64,000 nucleotides of DNA from Haematococcus lacustris (Eukaryota; Chlorophyta; Chlorophyceae; Chlamydomonadales; Haematococcaceae). This document shows positions 55,497-64,000 of this stretch, in pieces. The notes under the pieces are model-generated. The model was not told where the DNA came from. It worked only from the letters and a program-made list of their open reading frames with translations, and made no database searches. Both the position numbers and the translations under genes were made by a program. The stretch lies in the NCBI GenBank assembly GCA_030144725.1, contig JASKMD010000031.1:11235316-11299315 (forward strand). Reading direction: 5' to 3'. Every line of letters starts with the position of its first letter. The first letter of the stretch is position 1.

Positions 55497-58484
55497 TCAC
55501 ATCATGCCCGAAATGGGCTTGTCGTGCAGCCACCTGGCCATGGACCACTTCTCCCCCTTGATCTGCACAACAGCCAGCCACGCTTGCATAGTCAGGCGTG
55601 GTGAAGAACGGGTGGCCAGCGCAGGCAGCTGGGGCAGACTGGCCTGAGGCACTCACCACAGGGCAGGCGCCATGCAGTGCACGGGGGTCCAGCTCCAGGG
55701 AGGGGGTGGCGCTCCAGAACAGCACGGCATCCCCCTGCCGCGGCTTCACCTTGATGCCCATGCCGTCAGAGCAGGTGCGCCAGTCAGCCACCGCCTTGTC
55801 AGCACCTGCACCCGGTGCAACACCCAGAGGCTCCATCAAGGAATTCAGCAGATGTAGAAAGCAAGACTGCCACAGACTGTTATTGGCTGCACTAATGGTA
55901 ATCATACGCAGGCTAGCTGTTTTAATGGGTAGGAGCAGCTCAGGCCAATACACTTCGCCCATCGCATGAGCAGCAGCAGCAGGGCCAGCGAAAACCTGGT
56001 GCTGGTGCAGCCTGGCCTGATGGCAGAAGCTAGACCTATGGGTAGACAACCTCAATCACAATCACCACAATCAATTCATCTATGCAGTGCTGGTGCATGC
56101 TACCCTGCCTGGGCCCCGGCAGGCAGGCAGGAAGGCAGGCTGAGTCAGAGGGCATCATCTCACCGTCCCTGCCCTCGCGTTTGAACACTGTCTCGCCGCC
56201 CTCCTCAGGTGACCGCAGGTAGATGAGGAAGGTGGCGATGCGCTGGCTGGTGACGTTGAAGTCCTTGGGGTCAAACCTGCAAGCCAACAGTATCACAGTC
56301 AAGGCTGACCTGCCTGTCTAGCTTGATATGGGCTAGGGCTAGGGCAGGCCTGCCCGTATCCCAGGTTTGGGGTCAGGGCTACTCTCGTCTGTTAGTGAGG
56401 TCATGGAACCGTGCTGGCTGGCGTGAGGCTGTACAGCAGCTGCACCGCACTGCACTTCCCAACCCAGAGTGCACGCAGATGCCATGGCAACCTACCTACT
56501 CTAGCGGTCTTCATGCAACAGTGGCCTGCATGACCATTTACACTTCCAGCAGTCCCGCCTGCACTGCCATGACTGCCATCACAGTCAACCGTTAACTCAC
56601 GTGTCCATGTGGCTGTCATAGTGCTGGCCAAGCTTGTAGCGCAACACGTTGAAGGCCTGCAAGCATGGCAGGGGAAACGGGCAGCGAATGACGCTCCATT
56701 CGCCACATCCCTACCCACAAGGTACCATCATATGAAGCTGAAGCATTTCACCGCCTATCCCAGAGCAGCCAGCATCCCCAGTGGCTCTAATCCCATGAAA
56801 CATGGACCCGGTTTGGGTTAAGGTTAGGTAAACAAATTGGGGTAAAATTGAGTTGATACGTTCCAACCCTACGCTTACCCCTACCCCTAACCTTGAGACC
56901 CCTGGCTCATAAAGCCTACCTCGCCGTGGCTGCGCGGCAGGTGTGTGACGGCTGCAATCTTTGCCTCCACCGCTGCCAGCACGCCATCAGGGTCAGCGCC
57001 CGCATTGAGGAAGCAGCCAGTGGAGGTCCTCACCTGCAGCCGGCCATGTTACCAGGCGCTGACAGCATGTTGCAAGGCACAGTACAGTTGCAGTGGACAC
57101 ACGGCACTGCCGTCACACAATGGCACTTAGGTCACACATCTTGAGATCTACATTCAGTACACAACAGGGGTGGGGGTCAAAGACGGCTCACCTGCTGTGA
57201 CTCTGGAATACTTTCCCCAGGCTTGTAGGCCAGGCCAGAGGCTGCAGCAGCACAAGCAGGCACAGCAGCATGCCATCGCATTACTAGCCTTACATCTCGT
57301 ATACTACTCAACATGCACAAGGGAACTACAGCCAAGAAGTGATTTGCGACGTGTAACTGTGTGGCAAGAAGCTTGAAGCATTGATGCATGCAGTGCTCAA
57401 GCAAGTCACTTCAGCCAAGACATAAGTTAGGATTAGGTGTGCTAGCTCTGCTATCCAGATGTTTGGATGTGTTGTGCATGCAAACACAGTGTCACGAGCG
57501 CTGGTGCAGTCACTTACGGTACATGTATTTGCTGGCCAGCGCCACCAGGTGCTCAGCTTGCGCAGCGTCTAGAAAGCCAGGGTAGTAGGTTATGCGTGGG
57601 TACAAGCTGATGACCTATGACGGGCCAGGTCAAGCCAGCCAACAAACACACACATTGGTTTCCACTTGCACATACACCATGTACTTATGCCTGGTACAGT
57701 ACTCAGCATTTGTGAATCATTTGCTCTTGCTATGCACGGCCAGCTGCCTGTGAGTATCTTGGCCATGCATGTGCTATGCAAGGCTACAAACTGGCAGCGC
57801 ATGCAACATGTCGGATCAAGCTGACCTGGAAGGGGATTGCCCGCATGAACACCTCGCCCGAGACTGGCACTGGCAGCGGGGGGCGGGCTGTGAGGAATCC
57901 TGAGGAGTTGAGGGACCTAGATTCAAACATCTGGATACTTTGATCTGTGGTCATGGATGTGGGGGAGGCGGGCAGGTGCCCTGTTAGCGACTCGGCCTCC
58001 CGCACAGGCAGCACCATCAGGGCGCGGCGTAAACTGCCCCGGGGGCTGTAGCCAGACTCGGAGTCGCGCTCAACCACCTGCAGCAACATTCAAAAGGGTT
58101 ACATTCCAGGGTTGGTTATACACCATAGATAATAAGGACGGGGAGGGGGGGTAGGGGCACGCAAGTCTGAGGGGGACCTGTCTTATCCTTAAGTTGAAAT
58201 TATTGGGACGTATGAAGGACGTTACCCTTGGCAAGGGAGATGAGACGCAGCCATACGTTCACCTTTGGTCCTTGCGGGGTGGGTAACTGCGGGGCTACCG
58301 ACAGATACGAACCCGCCCATCCCGACAGCAAGAGGGATACCAAAACAGCGGGGAGCGGCACGCGGATTCGGCGCAAGCTCCACATCGCATTGTCAAGACG
58401 CTGGAGCCATGGCTGTTGCCAGTGGGGCTCGTGAAATTTGCGGTCGGACTCGGTCTCGGAGTAGTGTCCCATCTTCAATTGCAT
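55497..58484 (-). CDS. prolyl 4-hydroxylase catalytic-domain protein, copy 2
   Basis: Same reaction class as the gene at 49880-51834. Nine exons join in phase to 372 codons plus stop: 58263-58484, 57826-58077, 57518-57614, 57192-57241, 56920-57033, 56601-56656, 56164-56276, 55657-55805, 55497-55562. A type II signal anchor (LPAVLVSLLLSGWAGSYLSV) follows a basic stretch, so it is Golgi/ER facing. A longer stem than copy 1 precedes the domain. Motifs: SLYPRITYYPGFLDAAQAEH, LAYKPGESIPESQQVRTSTG, the iron-binding HxD in HYDSHMDTF, SPEEGGETVFKREG, KPRQGDAVLFWSATPSLELD, distal His in ALHGACPV, and Lys in IKGEKWSMARWLHDKP. The start could instead be an inner Met (MGHYSE or MWSLRR). Confidence 0.95.
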
Positions 58485-58563
58485 TGTTCGCTATGTACGA
58501 TAATGTTGGCAATCATGTTGGCTGTCCATCGATACATATACATGCAGAGTCACACCGCTCGCC

Positions 58564-58663
58564 ATGACCTCCGACACGAGACATAACGACCTTGTTGCCA
58601 GCGGCATCATTCAACTAGCGAACAAGCTTGTGCTGAGCTATGAGACTGACCTTCTCGCAAGCT
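58564..58663 (+). pseudogene. possible orphan first exon cut by an insertion
   Basis: Reads MTSDTRHNDLVASGIIQLAN then KLVLSYETDLLASF, protein-like and divergent from the P4H start 80 bp away. It runs directly into the shared terminus of the family C element at about 58664. Could be the first exon of a gene broken by the insertion. The family is not recognised. Confidence 0.3.
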
Positions 58664-58871
58664 TCCCAGGCTGTCCTGTATCCCCTTGTGGAGCCCCTAC
58701 ACTTCTCCACAGGAGTCAGGGACCGGTGTGTGTCCATAACCTAGGTCCCTAACCCTAAGAGTCGCTGGAGCCCTAACCTACCCTATGCATACTCTAGCGC
58801 ACACACATCCCCTCTGTAAGGGGCAATCGTATTGTTTGTTGTATTTGGCTCATGACATGATACACATGTCA
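58664..58871 (-). other. 3' non-coding block of family C element
   Basis: Between the Fanzor-like stop and the element terminus CCAGGCTGTCCTGTATC (plus-strand sense). Its outer 140 bp recur inverted at 34665-34826. Confidence 0.55.
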
Positions 58872-60805
58872 CTATCGCTGCCGTTGGTGCTGCCGCTGCC
58901 GCTTCCGCAGCAGGCCTCTGTCGCGCACGCACACCCACTCCTGGCCTGGTCTGCCTGGGTTAGGCATAGCTGGGCGGCCCAGCCAGCTGCTGAGCTCGCG
59001 GGGGCGGCCTGGCCCGGCTGCAATGCGGCGGATGTTGAGCGCGGCTGACACGTCTCGATCGTAGAGCCTGATGCTGTTGATGCTTGTTGAGCACATCAGG
59101 CCCCGGATCCGGGACCGCGTCGCCATGCTGCGCACCGGGCGCAGCCACCTGCAAGGCGACATACATGGCAATGCACATTTGTAAGATTGCCAAACCAAGT
59201 GTTAAGTCAAGCCATGTTTAGTCTAAACGGTGCAGGGCACGATCAAGGGTTGGGGTGTGAGGCTATTTTACAGCTATGTAATGACTCCACTGCTACAATG
59301 CACATGCACCTGGGGTCTCTTACCTGAAAGACTCTACCTGGCCTGCCACCACGATGGTGCGGGCAGAGCTGACCCGGCTGGTACGGAACTCATGCACCAT
59401 CACTAGAGAGCGACCGGCCCACATATAATTATATTTATAGTTTTATATACCTTGAGAACTTTTATATGTTTTATATGTCCTCGAATCTTGCATCCGCTTC
59501 CACCGCCGACCAGCGCGTTGGCTGCGCCTAGCCCCAATGACCCCAATACGCTGGGTTCGTATGGTCTGCCCAAGTTTGCCCATACCACCACGCAAACCTT
59601 AGGAGGGAAGGAAAGCACTGTCGCGCAGGTGTAGAACCAGGTCAAAGGCTTCACTACGCGCGCCAACTATCGCCATATTCGAATCAGCTGGTCGTCATCG
59701 CATGAGCAGCAGGTAGGAGGCGCTTGGAGCGTCAGCTTGGACTTCCGGTGAGTGCACATGCAGCTGGGGTGTTAATCTTGTTCATCTGCTTGCTAAGCCT
59801 TAGCTGACTGATGATTGCTTGCAGTTGTAGACAGCTGGAGCATGACAGGTGTAGCATGGCTTGGTGGTTGCAAGCAAGGCCACGACAGCGTAGAGCAGCA
59901 GCCAATAAGGAGGTAGCAAGGAGTTAGTAAGGCATGACATGGACATGAGTGGCCCCCAATACCCAGCCTAATCACAAGGATGCCTCATGCTGGCTGCAGG
60001 CTCCATGATCATACCCCTGTCCCTTGCCCCCTTCTGGACATGTTGTGTTGTCTGCTCAGGGTCGGCAGGACCCTGCCCGGGGTCCTAAGGTGTAGCGTTC
60101 CGATTCTGCACTTAGCAGTCGGCCGCTAGTGTCACTGACGAAGTGTGATACAGGGAGGTTAAATGGTGGGCTGTATTGCCTGCCCACCATTCGGGTTCGA
60201 TCCCCGGGGGCCGTTCTATGTCCTGGCCTGGTTACGCTGAGACAGTCTGACACCTGTAACAGCTTCTAGCGTTGCATGGCACTCACACGTTGAAAAGATT
60301 TAAGGCGCGCTCTTCCTGAACGCTACATAAGGACCATTTTTAGACATACACCCCCCCCTTCAGCCCACACCGCCTCCCAACGTCACACGTCCAACGTGTG
60401 TATGAGCTTGCTTTGAACATGCGGGTCAATGGGCTGTTCACGGCTAGTTGGCTTAGGCTGACTTGGCGTGAAAAGTACGCTCTTGCGTGGGCTCGAACCC
60501 GCAACCTCTCGCACTAGGCAGCTAACTTAGTGTGCGCTGAGCCAAGGACTATAATTATAGTCTTATAGCATATAAATATAGCTTTTTATAGAATCCGAGC
60601 CAACTATAATTATATGGGCGTACCCTAACCATCACCACACACCCGCGGGACTGCTTGCATGCCTCCCTGAGCATCTGCTTGACGGGCACGCCCCTGCTGC
60701 CAATGCTGCCGCTGCTGCTGAAGCCTGCTGCCCCATAGGCCAGGGCCAGGGGACGACCTGTGGCAGCCGAGTTGCAGCGTACCCTGGCACCCCTCACAGT
60801 CTGCA
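58872..60805 (-). pseudogene. Fanzor-like nuclease, family C copy 2, interrupted by a hAT-like element
   Basis: In gene direction: CNSAATGRPLALAYGAAGF and SIGSRGVPVKQMLREACKQS (to 60636), hAT-like insertion 59404-60627, then VMVHEFRTSRVSSARTIVV (RuvC-II Glu) to a GTAAGA donor at about 59322, an acceptor before 59148, WLRPVRSMATRSRIRGLM, and IRLYDRDVSAALNIRRIAAG (RuvC-III) to the stop. The RuvC-I half was not found. Without the insertion the reading frame would be continuous across the site. Confidence 0.8.
59404..60627. mobile_element. non-autonomous hAT-like element, 1224 bp, 8-bp target duplication
   Basis: Flanked by exact ACCATCAC copies (59396-59403 and 60628-60635). Ends are imperfect inverted repeats: TAGAGAGCGACCGGCCCACA then TATAATTATA at the left, and TAGGGTACGCCCATATAATT (complement) at the right. 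The TAGRG start and 8-bp duplication fit the hAT superfamily. AT-rich TATAATTATA subterminal repeats at 60550-60615. Two tRNA-like B boxes inside (60191-60205 plus strand, about 60490-60500 minus strand). No transposase seen. Confidence 0.8.
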
Positions 60806-60827
60806 GCCAAGGCACACAAGGAGAGAC

Positions 60828-62177
60828 ACATTGTCTTCAGGTCCAGCCATGGCAAAGACAAGCGTTATGTGCACACACACTAGCACACACACTGGCCTAC
60901 TCACCTCACACACTAGCACACACGCTGCCTACTCACCTCAGCCCAGAACCTGGCTATGCTTGTATCGGTACAGCCGGAATCTAGCGCAGTTAAACATGTT
61001 CAGTTGTAGCACGGCTGTTACAAGGCCGTGGAAGCAACCCATTTTACGTGGAAGCAACGCCGACTAATAGACCGCGTAAGTCATACGGCCGTGACTAACC
61101 TAATGAAATTAGTTTTCTTATTGGGCGAGCGGAAGTTGCTCATTAGATATCTCACCAACTACGCACAATAAATTTTCGTCATCATACAGCTGTGTGCCAA
61201 ATCATACGGCTATGTGCCAAACCTCAGGCCGAAGTTCTCAAATTTGTTGTATTTAGTGAAGAGTAGGGATACAGAATTTGTGCCACCGTCATTGCATGCA
61301 GCAGGGCTCTGAACAGCATCAACAGCGTGCTTTTGCTGACGCCACGCTCTTGCCCACTATGGCAATATCGCATGACAGACTTACATGCAGTTTTTTTAAC
61401 GGAATCTCATGGGTCCAGAGGCAGAGCTGTTCATCATCCTTTGTAAGCTTTGTAAGCATATAAATATGAAACCCTCTGTGTGTTATACACGGGGTCACGA
61501 GCAGCCCATGAAAGAATACAGTGGCTCGCAACACACGACCAGCTTGCCACGATTTTTCAACTGTGTTGTGTATCGCAGTCTGTGGCAGTCTTGTGCCCCT
61601 GACGCAGCCTCCTTCCCTGCCGTGTGATGCGATGCGATGTCCACCCTGTGCGACCAGCGTCAGACTGTTTCCTTGACTGGCTTCGTTAGAGGGATAACAT
61701 CCGCATTCATGAGAGCCACCCCGGTGCGCGCATCACTGGCTCTGTGTACATTGAATGTCCTGCAATGCACCACGACGCCAGGTCAGCCAGGGGCCACAGC
61801 CATGTTAGGAGGACAGCCTACAGCATAAATAGGCACGCAGTTGGAAAAGATGCAGGACGCCTTGTTGCACAGCAACATCTGTGCCACTGTTGCAATTGTA
61901 CGGGAGGGTCACAATATGATACATGAACAGAACTCGGTGTGCAGGCAGCAAGACATGATAACTGTAGGTGATGGGCATGCAGATCCCATGCCGTGAGGGC
62001 CAACACCATCCATATGGGTGAAATGCCATGTGTGTTTTTGTTGAAAGGTTGATAGTAACCCAGTGCACTTTTTGTCCTGCAAGGAGCAGCCTCACATTTC
62101 AGCCAGCTTGCCCACGTGTCCCCTCTTCTCTGCCCTGCCATCATGCCCTGTCCCATACCCTCACCCTGCGCCCTGGA
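60828..62177. other. intergenic, nothing recognised
   Basis: CA-rich imperfect repeat at 60865-60935 (CACACACTAGCACACAC units). No supported exons. It includes the 3' flank of the Ca2+-ATPase gene. Confidence 0.4.
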
Positions 62178-64000
62178 CTAGGCTGAGCAGCCACACCTGG
62201 ACACCCAGCGCGTCGCCCAGCTCACTGGCCAGCTGCTCAGCCCAATAGCAATGCAGGCCAGCCACTCCTTCCAATCCAAAGGTACAGTCTGCAATGGAGG
62301 AAGGCAGAGAGACCACGTTCGTGCCATAGCATTGGCCATCCAATGCCTGCTCCCACTCCCTCTCCCTGCGCCCACCTAGCCCGGCCTACCTACGCCCGCC
62401 GCCTTACCACTACCTACCTAGACAGCCTGCATTAACACTACCAGGGCACAGCCTACTACTACTTGGTGCCAGGGGTTCCTCCCTGCCAATTGGACCTATC
62501 CTAAGGCTGATGCATCCCCCATGCTGCTCACTTTGAAAAAGGTGCCGAGGAAGTTGATGATGATGGCCTGCACAGGCAGCAACGGTGTAGCCAGCAGTTG
62601 CTGTTGCACTGCTTGTAATGGTTGCCAGGCAGGTGGTGAAAAGGGCTGGGTGCGAATGCTCCTTCATTAAGGATCGCACATGTGCCCAGGCAGGAACAGG
62701 GTTAGAAGGGCAGGGGCAAGTGCCCACACCAGCAGAAGATGAAAAACTACAAACACATGCTGGACACCCTGAATAAGGTCCATTCCGGCTCAGTGCAGGA
62801 AGCGGCACAGGCACAGCAGCAGTATGTCAGCTCTCAGGTCAGCGGTGGCAGCATGCACATCATGGAGTGTCGAGAGCACGACTGACCTGAAGGCCCATGG
62901 TGATGACAATGACTGCCATGAACACCGGGTTAGTGAGGAGGCCTGCATGCACACCACATGTGCACACACATTCATTTAGCTGTGCACACTGACAAGGACA
63001 AGCTGTTGTGGATCTCATGGCTGCAGTGTGCTGTCATGCTACTACATCACACCAGACTATAGCACATCACACCTGACAGGAAGTCATACTCGTCGTAGAT
63101 ACGGCGCGATGCCACCTCATTGGCCACCTGAGGGCAGGCACAGCAGCTTCCAGCAGTCAGCTGTGCAAAACAGCCGGCTGTCAGGGACAACGCCTGCCTC
63201 TGTCCCCTTAGCCAAGACTGGCTTGACAGCCTGGAGCAGCTAAAAGAACAGCATGCTCGACATCGAGACAAGACAAGAAGCAGCAGAGTAAGCAGAGCAC
63301 CTGTCAGGCATTGTCAGCACATAATGCCACTTGAGCTAGAGTCACCATTAAAGTCAGAGCTGAGTCAGAGTCAAGGTCAGAGCCTAGTGGGCCCGACCTG
63401 TCGCAACCTGTGGCCGTAAGCAGGCAGCCCTGGTGCCCTGGTTATGCTGGACTGCCCCAGCCACACCTGCATGCAGATGAAGGCGTTGAAGAGCACGGAG
63501 AGGGAGGTGTGGCGTTGACGGTACCAGTCGTCGTTTAGGCCCCGCTGCAGGTCAGCCTGTGAATAAACAAACACACAGTGCTGGGTCACCACCATCTCTC
63601 ATGCCGCTTTCATTGCCGCCCTACAATGGTGTCATTCGGGTCATTAGGTCAACCAACATCTGGACTGGGGGCGTGGTGCAGCACGCTGCTGACTCTAACC
63701 CTGCTCAGACCCTATACTCTCAGCTAACCCTATCCACTCAGGTCAACATAGCCAGCAGACTACCTAGAGAATGGGCAACGGGCAGCTACCCAGGTCATGG
63801 CGGGCAGACCCACCTACTTCACTGGAAACTTAAGGAGCAGGAACCTGGGGAGGCATGGGGCCCAGCACTGGAGTGGTGGGTGGTGCGGGCAGCAGCAGGT
63901 AGAGAGACTCACCTGGACTGCGACGAGCTTGGTGAGGTCAGGGCAGGTGGGTACGCCAGCCCCGCACACAGCAGTGGCGGCGTCGACGGGCAGGGGAAGG
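62178..64000 (-). CDS. P-type IIB Ca2+-ATPase (PMCA/ACA type), C-terminal exons, partial
   Basis: Plasma- or endomembrane calcium pump; only the last membrane part is in the window. Exons: 63913-64000 (continues right), 63467-63556, 63073-63127, 62887-62942, 62532-62567, 62178-62288, all in phase. Blocks match the TM8-TM10 region of plant ACA and animal PMCA pumps: HTSLSVLFNAFICMQVANEV (compare the family's NxFVxxQxFNE), SRRIYDEYDFLSGLLTNPVF, MAVIVITMGLQAIIINFLG, and TVPLDWKEWLACIAIGLSSW. The stop at 62178 comes soon after TM10, so no long C-terminal calmodulin-binding tail is apparent unless the last exon is spliced at AG/GTGTGG near 62190. Confidence 0.9.

Noticed and set aside
60130..60540. 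tRNA genes on either strand (GGTTCGATCCC and GGTTCGAGCCC boxes)
   Set aside because: I could not fold a seven-pair acceptor stem and proper anticodon arm; both lie inside the hAT-like insert and are better seen as tRNA-derived sequence.

Overview
The window is nuclear DNA of an intron-rich, GC-rich eukaryote, most likely a chlorophyte green alga of the Chlamydomonadales (a Haematococcus-like genome is my best guess, from composition and repeat style). Genes have many short exons with GT-AG borders and a few GC-AG borders, and long simple-sequence arrays sit in introns. There are no operons.

Cellular genes, left to right: gamma-tubulin complex component 4 (minus, 472-7733, runs off the left edge); an unidentified multi-pass membrane protein gene (plus, 12214-19007); tRNA-Leu(UAA) (19858-19941); mitochondrial-type class II fumarase (minus, 22567-27924); MEMO1-family protein (plus, 30757-34032); a TM9SF/nonaspanin (minus, 35992-39153) sharing a 216-bp divergent promoter with eIF3 subunit h (plus, 39370-41551); an NADPH-dependent alkenal/leukotriene-B4-type reductase (plus, 44378-47350); two prolyl 4-hydroxylase-like genes (minus, 49880-51834 and 55497-58484); and the C-terminal part of a P-type IIB Ca2+-ATPase (minus, 62178 to beyond 64000). 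For ten genes I traced splice sites by hand and the exon phases agree; three of these are not resolved at their 5' or 3' end.

The space between and inside genes is dominated by mobile-element debris. The most striking part is at least eleven fragments of Fanzor-like (eukaryotic TnpB-like) RuvC nuclease elements in three sequence families (A, B, C). They include one long copy at 28272-29596 and several solo 3' ends. Family A and B copies share a conserved non-coding block just downstream of the stop codon, where TnpB/Fanzor elements encode their guide RNA. One family C copy is split by a hAT-like element with an 8-bp target duplication. A PIF/Harbinger-like element (20323-22541), several dispersed repeats, and large (GGGGGA)n, (CCCTGG)n and (CCCAG)n arrays fill much of the rest.

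The genes do not form one pathway: they are housekeeping functions (microtubule nucleation, TCA cycle, translation initiation, secretory pathway, Ca2+ transport, hydroxyproline/cell-wall glycoprotein synthesis) scattered between transposon-rich intervals.
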